Of a stretch of DNA of 51,083 bases, positions 1-9,158 are shown in pieces. The position numbers and the translations under genes are program-made. This DNA is from CAZTLE01 sp964614415 (GTDB taxonomy: Bacteria > Bacteroidota > Bacteroidia > Flavobacteriales > Flavobacteriaceae): NCBI GenBank assembly GCA_964614415.1, contig CAZTLE010000004.1, positions 1 through 51,083 of the forward strand, in the 5' to 3' direction. Below the pieces are notes generated by a model. The model searched no databases. It worked only from the letters and a program-made list of their open reading frames with translations, and was not told where the DNA came from. Position 1 is the first letter of the stretch. Each line of letters begins with the position of its first letter.

Positions 1-783
1 ATTGACTTCCAGGACCAATGGCCCTCTGTCTGAAACCAAGATATCTACTCCGCAAACGCCAAGTCTGAGGGCCTTGGCGGCTCGCAAAGCCAGGTTTTCC
101 TCCTGATAGGAAAGTTCTATTGCTTCCGAAGTACCTCCGCGGTGCAGATTGGACCGGAAGTCACCGCTACGACTCTGTCGTTTCATGGCTGCTACGATCT
201 GCCCGTCCACGACAATAGCCCGAATGTCCGAACCGTTGGATTCTTCAATGAACTCCTGTACCAGAAAACGCGTTTTAGATGCTTTTAGCGTCTCAATAGT
301 CGATAAAGCCGATTGATAGGTCTCCGCCAGGATCACGCCATGGCCATGAGTTCCTTGTAAGAGTTTGATGATCACAGGGGCTCCACCGAATTGCTCCAAT
401 AGAAATTCCACGTTATTGGTCATTCCCAGTGCGGTTTTGGGAATGGGTATTTTGGCATGTCCCAGTACTTGAAAACAGGTCCATTTGTTTCTCGATTGCA
501 ATATGGCCTCCGCCGAAACCACGCAGAACACGCCCATAGACTGGAAATGCCGCACCAGGGTGGCTCCGTGAAAGGTATTGGATGCTCCTATTCTTGGAAT
601 TACCGCATGCAGATCGTTCACAATTTCACCGCGATAGTATAGAGTGGGATTATTATTCTCCGTAATCAATGTACAGAGTGAAGGATCCAAAACCTCCATC
701 ACATGACTTCGGGACTCACCCGCTTTGAGTAAGCTTTGTGTTGAATAGAGATGCTCCCCCCTTGATAAAACGGCAATGTTCAT
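1..783 (-). CDS. rimK: RimK-like ATP-grasp ligase, C-terminus cut by window edge
   Basis: I translated the minus strand from the ATG at 783; the frame stays open to base 1, giving 261 residues that begin MNIAVLSRGEHLYSTQSLL. This matches RimK, the ATP-grasp enzyme that adds glutamate residues to the C-terminus of ribosomal protein S6. Visible marks are the ATP-binding VIIK (Lys140), the glycine-rich QGTHGHGV loop (143-150), QEFIEESNGSDIRA (176-189) and the metal-binding LEVN at 258-261, where the window stops. RimK proteins are usually about 290-300 residues, so roughly 30-40 residues lie outside. It is divergent from uvrC. Other ATP-grasp amino-acid ligases are possible, but the N-terminal pattern is RimK-like. 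Confidence 0.88.
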   Translation of the reverse strand, partial: MNIAVLSRGEHLYSTQSLLKAGESRSHVMEVLDPSLCTLITENNNPTLYYRGEIVNDLHAVIPRIGASNTFHGATLVRHFQSMGVFCVVSAEAILQSRNKWTCFQVLGHAKIPIPKTALGMTNNVEFLLEQFGGAPVIIKLLQGTHGHGVILAETYQSALSTIETLKASKTRFLVQEFIEESNGSDIRAIVVDGQIVAAMKRQSRSGDFRSNLHRGGTSEAIELSYQEENLALRAAKALRLGVCGVDILVSDRGPLVLEVN

Positions 784-1044
784 ATTGCTGGCTTGTTCCC
801 TGCAATTTAGTAAAAAAGTGTTTCGGGTAGAGGTCTGGTTTCTAATTCAGATAATTGCCTTTGGCATTTCAGGAATATTTAGTTGAATAGCGATCGGATA
901 GAAGAGTGCTTTTATCTGCTTGAAATTATTCCTCCTTATAATCGTAGACCTTAAGGCCAGCGTAAGTCAGTGGCTGATCAAGATGTAGCTTTTTACTTCA
1001 AAATGATTGGAGAACTCACGTTTCGCATTTACCATGCATAATTC

Positions 1045-1052
1045 TATCTTTG
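1045..1052 (+). promoter_or_regulatory. Putative -7 promoter box of uvrC (TATCTTTG)
   Basis: TATCTTTG fits the Bacteroidota -7 consensus TAnnTTTG and lies only four bases before the uvrC ATG at 1057. A start site about seven bases downstream would make the transcript practically leaderless. No clear TTG -33 box is seen. The remainder of the 784-1056 gap shows no gene or strong hairpin. Confidence 0.45.
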
Positions 1053-1056
1053 AACT

Positions 1057-2853
1057 ATGGCCCAACCTTCCGTCAAACTTCAGGTTTCTACACTACCAGA
1101 CTCGCCCGGTGTCTATCAATATTACGACAAGGACGATAAGTTGCTGTACGTGGGGAAGGCAAAGAATCTCAAGAAACGGGTCTCGTCCTATTTCACTAAG
1201 CAACATGATAATAACCGCACCCGCCTGCTGGTCAAAAAAATCCATACTATTCGGCATATTGTCGTAGCCACAGAGACCGATGCCCTGCTACTGGAGAACA
1301 ACCTGATAAAAAAGTATCAGCCACGTTATAATGTGATGCTCAAGGACGACAAGTCCTATCCCTGGATCTGTATCAAGAAAGAGCGCTTTCCAAGGGTATT
1401 CCCAACCCGGAAGTTTATCAAGGACGGATCGGAATACTACGGACCCTACACCAGTATGAAGACCGTACATACGCTTTTCGACCTTATCAAGGGGTTGTAT
1501 CCGCTTCGGAATTGCAACTACGATCTTTCCGAAGAGAAGATACGCGCCGGGAAATACAAGGTATGCCTGGAGTATCACCTTGGGAATTGCCTGGGACCCT
1601 GCGAAGGGCTGTTTTCAGAATCAGCATACAATCAGAATATTGATGCCATCCGAAACATCATCAAAGGAAATTTCAAAGATTCTCTGAGTCGGTTCAAGAA
1701 ACAGATGAAGGCCATGGCGGAGAATCTACAATTCGAAGAAGCACAGCGCCTTAAAGAGAAGATCGATGTGCTGGAAAACTATCAAGCGCGATCCACGGTG
1801 GTAAACCCCAAGATCACCAATGTAGATGTGTTTTCCATTGTGTCAGATGAGAGTTACGCCTACGTGAATTTTCTGCAGCTGTCGTATGGTGCGATCATTC
1901 GATCACATACGCTGGAACTGAAAAAGAAGCTGGACGAAACCGATGAAGACCTGTTGCAACTGGCGATCGTTGAAATACGACAGCGATTTCATTCCCAGTC
2001 CAAAGAGATTTATGTCCCCTTTCAGGTAGACATGGGAGAGGAGATCAAGGTGCATGTGCCCAAAGTAGGGGAGAAGAAGCATATCCTGGACCTTTCCGAG
2101 CGAAATGCCAAGTATTACCGAATGGAGCGCTTCAAACAGGCGAAGATCGTAGATCCGGACCGGCATGCCAACCGTATCATGGCCCAGATGCAAAAAGACT
2201 TACGGCTTAGCGAAGAGCCCAGGCATATTGAGTGTTTTGACAACAGTAATATCCAGGGAACAAATCCGGTAGCGGCCTGTGTAGTATTTAAAAATGGAAA
2301 ACCCAGTAAGAAAGAATACCGTAAATTCAATATAAAGACTGTCACCGGGCCGGACGACTACGCTTCTATGGAAGAAGTGGTATACCGGCGCTACAAAAGA
2401 TTGCTCGAAGAGGAGCAACCCTTACCGCAATTGATCATCATAGATGGGGGGAAGGGTCAGTTATCCTCGGCATTAAAAAGCCTGGAGCGATTGGACCTGC
2501 GTGGTAAGATTGCCATCGTTGGCATTGCCAAGCGACTCGAAGAACTTTTTTATCCGGACGATCCCATACCGCTCTATTTGGATAAAAAGTCCGAAACCCT
2601 TAAAATAATACAGCAATTAAGGAATGAGGCGCACCGTTTTGGTATTACCTTCCACAGGGACAAGCGAAGCAAGGAAGCCCTGTCGATGACGTTGGAAACC
2701 ATACCGGGCATTGGTGAGAAGACGGTTGTGGAGTTGCTGAAACATTTTAAAAGTACCAAGCGAATAGGACAGGCTAAGTTTGATGAACTGGCCGAAGTGA
2801 TAGGCGAAAGCCGCGCAAAAAAAATTATGGCGCATTTTCAAAGCATGGAATGA
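1057..2853 (+). CDS. uvrC: UvrABC excinuclease subunit C
   Basis: This 598-residue protein is the dual-incision nuclease of nucleotide excision repair, acting with UvrB on damaged DNA. The N-terminus carries the GIY-YIG nuclease domain (SPGVYQYYDKDDKLLYVGKA). A UVR motif (FEEAQRLKEKIDVLENY) for UvrB contact lies near 230-250. The RNase H-like second nuclease region contains LIIIDGGKGQLSSAL. The C-terminus has helix-hairpin-helix DNA binding (LETIPGIGEKTVVELLKHF). Length is normal for the family. The ATG at 1057 is chosen because the family N-terminus begins a few residues before SPGVY. Its stop overlaps the next start (ATGA), so the downstream patatin gene is probably cotranscribed. Confidence 0.97.
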   Translation: MAQPSVKLQVSTLPDSPGVYQYYDKDDKLLYVGKAKNLKKRVSSYFTKQHDNNRTRLLVKKIHTIRHIVVATETDALLLENNLIKKYQPRYNVMLKDDKSYPWICIKKERFPRVFPTRKFIKDGSEYYGPYTSMKTVHTLFDLIKGLYPLRNCNYDLSEEKIRAGKYKVCLEYHLGNCLGPCEGLFSESAYNQNIDAIRNIIKGNFKDSLSRFKKQMKAMAENLQFEEAQRLKEKIDVLENYQARSTVVNPKITNVDVFSIVSDESYAYVNFLQLSYGAIIRSHTLELKKKLDETDEDLLQLAIVEIRQRFHSQSKEIYVPFQVDMGEEIKVHVPKVGEKKHILDLSERNAKYYRMERFKQAKIVDPDRHANRIMAQMQKDLRLSEEPRHIECFDNSNIQGTNPVAACVVFKNGKPSKKEYRKFNIKTVTGPDDYASMEEVVYRRYKRLLEEEQPLPQLIIIDGGKGQLSSALKSLERLDLRGKIAIVGIAKRLEELFYPDDPIPLYLDKKSETLKIIQQLRNEAHRFGITFHRDKRSKEALSMTLETIPGIGEKTVVELLKHFKSTKRIGQAKFDELAEVIGESRAKKIMAHFQSME

Positions 2854-5084
2854 AAAAGATAGTGGTGATCGGGATGTTGTGCGTCTTTGCTTTGGGATAT
2901 TCCCAGCAGACACCTCCCGAGGATGTAAAGGTAGGATTAGTACTTAGTGGTGGGGGAGCCAAAGGGCTTGCCCATATCGGTGCGCTGAAGATTATCGAAG
3001 AGTCCGGTGTGCGTATCGATTATATTGGCGGAACCAGTATGGGGGCCATTATCGGGGCACTTCACGCCTCCGGTTACACTGCCAAACAACTGGACTCTAT
3101 CTTTGAAGAGATTGATTTTACTACTCTTATTGCGGACGATATCCCTCGAAGTGCAAAGACATTCTACGAAAAACAGGAATCCGAAAAATATGCGCTTACC
3201 CTTCCCTTTGATGATTTCCAGGTTTCGTTTCCTTCGGGTTTATCCAAAGGGCAAAATGTCTATAACCTGTTGTCCCAGCTTACATCTCATGTTAACCATA
3301 TAGAGGACTTCAACGAGCTTCCCATTCCATTCTTTTGCGTAGCAACCAATGTAGAGTCCGGACAGGAAGTGATTCTGGACAAGGGTTATTTACCCAGGGC
3401 AATTACGGCCAGCGGAGCTATTCCTTCTCTCTTTAGCCCGGTAGTGGTTAACGATACTTTGCTCATTGATGGCGGGGTGGTGAATAACTATCCGGTGGAT
3501 GAAGTCCGGTCTATGGGTGCCGATATTATTATTGGCGTGGATGTTCAGGACTCGTTGAGAGGCCGCGATCAGTTGAGAACGGCTTTTGATGTATTGGTAC
3601 AGGTAAATAACTACCGAACAATCAACACCATGGTCGAGAAGAAGAAGCGAACCGATGTATACATAGATCCCGATATTGAGGGATATACCGTGGTTTCCTT
3701 CGACAAGGGGCGTGAGATTATTACCGCCGGTGAAGCGGAGGCTGAAAAATTCAGAGTACTGCTTCAGGACATTGCTTCCCGGCAAAAGAAGAGTTCCCGT
3801 CCGCCGGTAAAGATTGAACCCAATGATATGTTGGATATAAGCAAGGTTGAGATCACGGGCCTTGACAAATATACACGTGCCTATGTGTTGGGGAAACTCA
3901 AACTGCGCACTCCGGTTAGAACATCCTATAAGCGGTTCAATGAAGGAATAAATAACCTGTCCGCCACGGGCAACTTTCAGGATATCAATTACAAATTCGT
4001 TCCCGACAAAGACGGGAAGAGTATTCTGCAGTTGGATCTTAGGGAAAGTGACAGCCGGGTCTTTTTGCGATTGGGCGCGCACTATGATGACTTGTTCAAA
4101 ACCGCTGCGCTCATCAATGTCACGGGGAAACGTCTTTTTACCAACAACGATGTGGCCTCTTTCGATTTTATCGTAGGAGATAACATTCGATACAATTTCG
4201 ACTATTACATAGACAAGGGGTATTACTGGAGTGTAGGCATGAATTCCAGCTTCAACTTTTTTGATAAAGACGTTTCAGTCGATTTTATTGCTTCGGAAGG
4301 GATTGAACCGCCGGGGCCGGAGCTCAATCAAATCAACTTGCAGTACGGAGATCTTACCAACCGCATTTATGTGGAAACCCTCTTCCGAAGGACATTTCAA
4401 CTGGGAATTGGAGTGGAGCACAAATGGCTTCGCTATTTATCTAAAACCATTGGGATAGACGAAGACGATAATCCCAGAACCATCTTCGAAGACACCAATT
4501 ACTTCAGTGCATATGGTTTCCTGCAGTACGATTCGTTCGACAATACCTTTTTTCCGAAGAAGGGATTTTATTTCGATGGCGATTTCCACCTGTATTTGCT
4601 CGCTGCCGGGCGTAATGAAAGTTTCGATCAATTTTCCATTGCAAAGGCAAAAGCCGCCTATGCGCTAACATTATTCGGTGATCTTTCGGCCATGATCTCT
4701 ACCGAGGGAGGATTCAAAATTGGTAACGAGTCTACCCGGTCCCTGGATTTCTTTGTGGGAGGATATGGATACCGACCCGTGAACAACCTGATTCCGCTAT
4801 ACGGATATGAAGCGCTTTCGCTGCGCGGAGACACCTATTTGAAGTCGGAATTAACGTTCGACTATGAGATATTCAAAAACAACCATATCAACCTGTCGGC
4901 CAATATTGCCAATGTGGGTGACAAGCTGTTTGAGTCCGGAGATTTTATTCAGCGAATCGACTATACCGGGTATGCGTTGGGATATGGGTTGGAAACATTT
5001 TTCGGTCCGCTTGAGATCAAATACACCTACTCGCCCGAGTTGGATACGAACGAGTGGTTTGTCACTGCGGGATTCCGATTTTAA
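2850..5084 (+). CDS. Patatin-like phospholipase with C-terminal OMP barrel
   Basis: The 744-residue protein has a signal peptide (MKKIVVIGMLCVFALGYSQ) and a patatin domain with the oxyanion loop GGGAKG (34-39), nucleophile Ser63 in GTSMG and partner Asp207 in DGG. The segment after about residue 320 looks like a POTRA-like stretch, followed by a long beta-barrel ending in ...TAGFRF with a terminal aromatic, as in BamA/Omp85-type porins. This is the architecture of the PlpD/FplA family of outer-membrane-anchored lipases (family knowledge). It overlaps uvrC by four bases, a common flavobacterial order. Substrate and direction of secretion are inferred only. The 5085-5248 gap that follows holds no gene I would defend. 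Confidence 0.92.
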   Translation: MKKIVVIGMLCVFALGYSQQTPPEDVKVGLVLSGGGAKGLAHIGALKIIEESGVRIDYIGGTSMGAIIGALHASGYTAKQLDSIFEEIDFTTLIADDIPRSAKTFYEKQESEKYALTLPFDDFQVSFPSGLSKGQNVYNLLSQLTSHVNHIEDFNELPIPFFCVATNVESGQEVILDKGYLPRAITASGAIPSLFSPVVVNDTLLIDGGVVNNYPVDEVRSMGADIIIGVDVQDSLRGRDQLRTAFDVLVQVNNYRTINTMVEKKKRTDVYIDPDIEGYTVVSFDKGREIITAGEAEAEKFRVLLQDIASRQKKSSRPPVKIEPNDMLDISKVEITGLDKYTRAYVLGKLKLRTPVRTSYKRFNEGINNLSATGNFQDINYKFVPDKDGKSILQLDLRESDSRVFLRLGAHYDDLFKTAALINVTGKRLFTNNDVASFDFIVGDNIRYNFDYYIDKGYYWSVGMNSSFNFFDKDVSVDFIASEGIEPPGPELNQINLQYGDLTNRIYVETLFRRTFQLGIGVEHKWLRYLSKTIGIDEDDNPRTIFEDTNYFSAYGFLQYDSFDNTFFPKKGFYFDGDFHLYLLAAGRNESFDQFSIAKAKAAYALTLFGDLSAMISTEGGFKIGNESTRSLDFFVGGYGYRPVNNLIPLYGYEALSLRGDTYLKSELTFDYEIFKNNHINLSANIANVGDKLFESGDFIQRIDYTGYALGYGLETFFGPLEIKYTYSPELDTNEWFVTAGFRF

Positions 5085-5248
5085 TCCCTTGACTAGCGAG
5101 GGCGAACGCGAAATTTTACGATATTTGTGCTATGGCAAAAATGAGATGGATATTTTCATTACTCCTCTTAGAATCTCTGGTTAAGAGAAATCCGGAATAG
5201 TACGCTTTCTTTTTGCTGAAAAACAAGTACTAACGTAAATCTTTCACA

Positions 5249-6409
5249 ATGCCATTATATCATAAATTAGGAAAAATTCCGCCTAAGCGACACACCCAGT
5301 TTCGCAAGCCGGACGGTTCGCTCTACTACGAGCAGCTTTTCGGAACAATCGGGTTCGATGGTATGTACAGTAACCTGTATCACGAACATCGTCCCACCCA
5401 GGTAAAGAACATAGGCAAACAATACAATATCGCTCCAAAGATTGCTAAGTCCAATAATATGCAATCGTATCGCTTCCGGGGGTTTCAGGTCCCAGCAGAG
5501 GATGATTACCTGGAAAGCCGGAAAGTGGTGCTCACCAATAGCGATTGCAGCATTACCCTGGCAGCGCCACGCAAGTCACAGGAAGACTACTTTTATAAAA
5601 ATACCGATGCGGACGAGCTCATCTTTGTGCACCGGGGAACCGGAAAACTGCGCACCCACATGGGGAATCTCGATTTTGAGTACGGAGATTACCTGCTCGT
5701 ACCCCGAGGGATGATCTACAAGATGCAGTTTGACTCGGAAGACAACCGACTGTTCATCGTCGAATCCCGCAGACCGATATACACACCAAAACGATATCGC
5801 AACTGGTTTGGGCAGTTGTTGGAGCATTCGCCGTTCTGTGAGCGCGACATTCGAAAGCCCGAAGAACTGGAAACCTATGATGAAACGGGTGAGTTTCTCA
5901 TCAAGATCAAAAAGCAGGATGAAATTATAGAAATGACGTATGCCACCCATCCGTTTGATGTGGTGGGCTATGATGGGTATAACTATCCATATGCGTTCTC
6001 AATCCATAATTTCGAACCCATCACCGGACGCGTGCATCAACCGCCACCGGTGCATCAAACCTTCGAAACGGATGCCTTCGTGGTTTGCTCGTTCTGCCCT
6101 CGTTTATACGATTACCACCCCGATAGTATCCCGGCACCTTACAATCACAGTAATATCGACAGTGACGAGGTGCTGTATTATGTGGACGGGGACTTCATGA
6201 GCCGAAACGATATCGATGCCGGACATATTTCATTGCATCCGGCCGGAATACCCCACGGACCCCACCCTGGTGCTACCGAAAGGAGTATAGGACAAACAAA
6301 AACCGATGAACTGGCGGTGATGGTAGATACCTTCAAACCCCTTCAAGTGACCGAAGAGGCCTTGAAGATTGCAGATGAAAGCTACTTCCAGTCCTGGTTG
6401 GAACCTTAA
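5249..6409 (+). CDS. hmgA: Homogentisate 1,2-dioxygenase
   Basis: The 386-residue cupin enzyme opens the homogentisate ring to maleylacetoacetate in tyrosine/phenylalanine breakdown, using Fe(II). It begins MPLYHKLGKIPPKRHTQF and has the compact length of the Bacteroidota form, shorter than the roughly 440 residues of other HGDs. Likely iron ligands are His300 and Glu307 in NHSNIDSDE and a further His near 336 in GIPHGPHPG; the assignment is by analogy. It is cytoplasmic, with no signal peptide. hppD, which makes homogentisate, lies 0.7 kb downstream on the same strand, so two consecutive steps are encoded together. Confidence 0.95.
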   Translation: MPLYHKLGKIPPKRHTQFRKPDGSLYYEQLFGTIGFDGMYSNLYHEHRPTQVKNIGKQYNIAPKIAKSNNMQSYRFRGFQVPAEDDYLESRKVVLTNSDCSITLAAPRKSQEDYFYKNTDADELIFVHRGTGKLRTHMGNLDFEYGDYLLVPRGMIYKMQFDSEDNRLFIVESRRPIYTPKRYRNWFGQLLEHSPFCERDIRKPEELETYDETGEFLIKIKKQDEIIEMTYATHPFDVVGYDGYNYPYAFSIHNFEPITGRVHQPPPVHQTFETDAFVVCSFCPRLYDYHPDSIPAPYNHSNIDSDEVLYYVDGDFMSRNDIDAGHISLHPAGIPHGPHPGATERSIGQTKTDELAVMVDTFKPLQVTEEALKIADESYFQSWLEP

Positions 6410-6465
6410 TAGAAATTGACAAAGCACTGGTAAATAAAGTCCTTATAAGTTGAAACCCCTTGCGT

Positions 6466-6984
6466 ATGAATGAACAAAGATTACCCGCCGATCCTTTATC
6501 AGTAATACTCGGAATTGTCTCACTTTTTATGGTATTACTGGGCTGCTGTTGTGGTTTGGCCGGTATTCCTGTCGTCATTATGGGGATCATTGGTTTGGTT
6601 GCTGCAAATAAAAGTCTGAAGTTATTTCAGGAGAATCCGGAGAACTATTCCCATCGCAGCCAGTCTAATGTGAAAACGGGTAAGGTGTTGAATATCATTG
6701 CTATCATTTTAGGAGGATTACATGTGCTTTGGATGGCGCTGTATTTCATTATCTACGGCTCCCTGTTTTCCTCGGCTTTGATGGATGCCTATCGCAATGG
6801 TGAGTTTGATCAGTCGTACGATTGGGAGGATTGGGAGGAAGTGGAGGCCGAACCGGTTGAAGCAGATGAAGACACCTGGGTATACGACGAGGAAATTCCC
6901 GAATCCGTGGAAGAGGTAACGGCCGATAGCCTACCTGAAGCACCTGAAGCTCCGGAAGATATGGAACATGACCAACAGAATTAA
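6466..6984 (+). CDS. CCC-motif small membrane protein (DUF4190-like)
   Basis: The protein has about 172 residues. It carries a hydrophobic segment with three consecutive cysteines (LLGCCCGLAGIPVVIMG), a second hydrophobic helix (LNIIAIILGGLHVLWMALYF) and a very acidic C-terminal tail of about 50 residues rich in Glu/Asp/Pro. The arrangement is that of the CCC-motif membrane proteins common in Flavobacteria, whose function is unknown to me. The ATG at 6466 is preferred to the in-frame TTG at 6460. It sits between hmgA and hppD on the same strand; whether it contributes to aromatic catabolism or is just a passenger cannot be told. Confidence 0.8.
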   Translation: MNEQRLPADPLSVILGIVSLFMVLLGCCCGLAGIPVVIMGIIGLVAANKSLKLFQENPENYSHRSQSNVKTGKVLNIIAIILGGLHVLWMALYFIIYGSLFSSALMDAYRNGEFDQSYDWEDWEEVEAEPVEADEDTWVYDEEIPESVEEVTADSLPEAPEAPEDMEHDQQN

Positions 6985-7054
6985 GTTGGTATATTTAAAT
7001 AGTAATTGACGTTTTCATGCGTTGTAATAGCGTACCCGTACGAATTGACATTAC

Positions 7055-7068
7055 CCCTCATTTGAGGG
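7055..7068. promoter_or_regulatory. Small inverted repeat upstream of hppD
   Basis: CCCTCA-TT-TGAGGG is a short perfect inverted repeat in the 150-base gap before hppD. A second one, CGTAC-CC-GTACG, lies at 7031-7042. Either could be an operator or a weak hairpin; there is no T-run to suggest a terminator. Confidence 0.3.
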
Positions 7069-7134
7069 CGATGTGGTAATTAATTGTTTGTATTTAAAAG
7101 ACCAAACAATAATTACCCTTTAAAATTTAGAATT

Positions 7135-8274
7135 ATGATAACGGATACAACATCACAAAACCTAGAAAAAATAGTTCCTCAAGCTGAAGACTTCCTTCCA
7201 TTATTGGGGACCGACTTTGTAGAACTGTATGTGGGAAATGCCAAGCAGGCAGCCTACTACTACCAGACCGCCTGGGGGTTTAAACCCATCGCGTATAGCG
7301 GACTGGAGACCGGACGTAAGGACAGCGTGTCTTACGTATTACAACAAGACAAGATTAGATTAGTGCTTACATCGGCCTTACAACCCGAGGGTGACATCAA
7401 CAGACACATTAGCCAGCATGGCGATGGTGTTAAAGTGGTAGCACTTTGGGTAGATGATGCCACGAAGAGCTTTGAAGAAACCACCAAGCGCGGCGCGGAG
7501 CCCTATATGGAGCCTCAAACCCGTGAAGATGAGCACGGAAGCGTGGTGCTTTCGGGAATACACACCTATGGTGAAACAGTACACGTTTTTGTAGAGCGCA
7601 AAAATTACAACGGACCCTTCCTGCCCGGATATAAGGCCTGGGATAAGCCATACATTACCGAAGACGTTGGATTAAAGTATATAGATCATATGGTGGGTAA
7701 TGTGGGATGGAATGAAATGAACAAATGGTGTGAGTTCTACGCTAAGGTTATGGGGTTTGCGCAGTTGGTGTCTTTTGATGATAAGGACATCTCGACAGAG
7801 TATACGGCCCTTATGAGTAAGGTGATGAGTAACGGGAATGGTCGCATCAAATTCCCAATCAACGAACCTGCCGAAGGAAAGAAGAAATCTCAGATTGAAG
7901 AGTACATCGAATTTTACAATGGGGCCGGGGTGCAGCACATCGCGGTAGCCACAGATAATATCATTGACACGGTAACTAAGTTGCGCGACAGGGGAGTAGA
8001 ATTCCTGTATGTGCCCGAGACCTACTACGATACCGTGTTAGATCGGGTTGGAGAGATCGATGAGGACCTGGAGCCCCTTAAGGAGTTGGGTGTCCTTATT
8101 GACCGCGATGACGAAGGTTATTTATTGCAAATATTTACCAAGCCGGTGTTAGACCGACCTACTATGTTCTTTGAGATAATTCAAAGAAAAGGAGCTCAGT
8201 CTTTTGGTAAAGGCAACTTTAAGGCCCTGTTTGAGGCTATTGAGCGCGAACAGGAGGCCCGGGGAACTTTATAG
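7135..8274 (+). CDS. hppD: 4-hydroxyphenylpyruvate dioxygenase
   Basis: This Fe(II) enzyme converts 4-hydroxyphenylpyruvate to homogentisate, the substrate of the upstream hmgA product. The 379-residue protein has two vicinal-oxygen-chelate halves. Expected iron ligands are His185 (YIDHMVGN), His268 (GVQHIAVA) and Glu347 (MFFEIIQRKG). The frame is open upstream to 7084, but the ATG at 7135 (MITDTTSQNLEK) is preceded by a typical A/T-rich stretch and gives the usual length. A strong terminator follows, so the transcript probably ends here. Confidence 0.97.
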   Translation: MITDTTSQNLEKIVPQAEDFLPLLGTDFVELYVGNAKQAAYYYQTAWGFKPIAYSGLETGRKDSVSYVLQQDKIRLVLTSALQPEGDINRHISQHGDGVKVVALWVDDATKSFEETTKRGAEPYMEPQTREDEHGSVVLSGIHTYGETVHVFVERKNYNGPFLPGYKAWDKPYITEDVGLKYIDHMVGNVGWNEMNKWCEFYAKVMGFAQLVSFDDKDISTEYTALMSKVMSNGNGRIKFPINEPAEGKKKSQIEEYIEFYNGAGVQHIAVATDNIIDTVTKLRDRGVEFLYVPETYYDTVLDRVGEIDEDLEPLKELGVLIDRDDEGYLLQIFTKPVLDRPTMFFEIIQRKGAQSFGKGNFKALFEAIEREQEARGTL

Positions 8275-8289
8275 ACCGCGTAACGAAGT

Positions 8290-8327
8290 AAAAACTCCAT
8301 CGTCATATGGATGGAGTTTTTATTTTT
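8290..8327 (+). terminator. Intrinsic terminator after hppD
   Basis: An 11-bp stem (AAAAACTCCAT at 8290-8300 with ATGGAGTTTTT at 8311-8321), a 10-base loop and a T-rich tail follow 15 bases after the hppD stop. Confidence 0.85.
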
Positions 8328-8376
8328 GGAACGGTCCTTGTAAACTCCCTAACTGAACACCAATAATTCCAAATCT

Positions 8377-9150
8377 ATGAAGAAGCTTTTAACGCTTTTG
8401 TTGTTGACTATGAGTGCTGTGGTCGTAGGCCAGGAGGAAAAGGCTTACGGTGCCGGGGAGTGGTTTAAATTCAGAGTGCACTACGGTTTCGTTACAGCCG
8501 GGTATGCCACGCTGGAGGTGAACGATGCAAAGATTGACGGCAAGGAAGTATATCATGTAAAGGGAGAAGGTAGAACGACCGGGGTTTCCAAGTGGTTCTT
8601 TAGAGTTGAAGACTATTATCAGTCGTTTATCGATAAGGAGAAGGATATACCGTATCGTTTCATCCGAAAGATCGATGAAGGAGGATACACCAAGGACATA
8701 CAAATAGACTTTGATCACGATTCGAGCAAGGCGCTGATCAAGAATTTCAAGAAGGACACCGAGGAGATGGTCGATTTTCCGAGTCAGGCGCAGGACATGA
8801 TCTCGTCCTTCTACTATCTGCGCAATTATCTCGATACCGAAAATCTGAAAGAAGGGGACATCATGGAGATGAATATGTTCTTCGACCGGGAGAACTTCCG
8901 TTTTCGAATGAAGTTTTTAGGTCGCGAAACCCTGCGTACCAAGTTTGGTAAGGTACCGTGTCTCATTTTCAGACCTTATGTGGAAGCCGGCCGTGTGTTT
9001 GAAGAGAAGGAGAGCCTCACCGTCTGGGTAACCGACGACGGCAACAAAATGCCAATGCTTATCAAGGCCAGCCTTGCAGTGGGATCGTTGAAAGCAACGC
9101 TCACCGAGTTTAAAGGATTAAAACACTCATTTAGAATAGTAGTGGACTAA
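8377..9150 (+). CDS. DUF3108 domain secreted protein
   Basis: The 257-residue protein has a clear signal peptide (MKKLLTLLLLTMSAVVVGQ) and the DUF3108 pattern: GEWFKFRVHYGFVTAGYATL near the start, YHVKGEGRTTGVSKWFF, and a C-terminal region with LTVWVTDDGNKMPMLI. DUF3108 is a periplasmic or envelope beta-rich family of unknown role. The gene ends eight bases before the tryptophan dioxygenase start, so the two are probably cotranscribed, possibly with the M23 peptidase gene as third member. The upstream terminator separates it from hppD. Confidence 0.88.
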   Translation: MKKLLTLLLLTMSAVVVGQEEKAYGAGEWFKFRVHYGFVTAGYATLEVNDAKIDGKEVYHVKGEGRTTGVSKWFFRVEDYYQSFIDKEKDIPYRFIRKIDEGGYTKDIQIDFDHDSSKALIKNFKKDTEEMVDFPSQAQDMISSFYYLRNYLDTENLKEGDIMEMNMFFDRENFRFRMKFLGRETLRTKFGKVPCLIFRPYVEAGRVFEEKESLTVWVTDDGNKMPMLIKASLAVGSLKATLTEFKGLKHSFRIVVD

Positions 9151-9158
9151 CCAATTTC

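Noticed and set aside
5131..5199. A 22-codon frame (MAKMRWIFSLLLLESL...) between the patatin and hmgA genes.
   Set aside because: It has a start and stop and a hydrophobic stretch, but is very short, has no convincing promoter and no recognisable family.
7084..7134. An N-terminal extension of hppD.
   Set aside because: The added residues are A/T-derived, do not fit the family and lie in a typical leader sequence.
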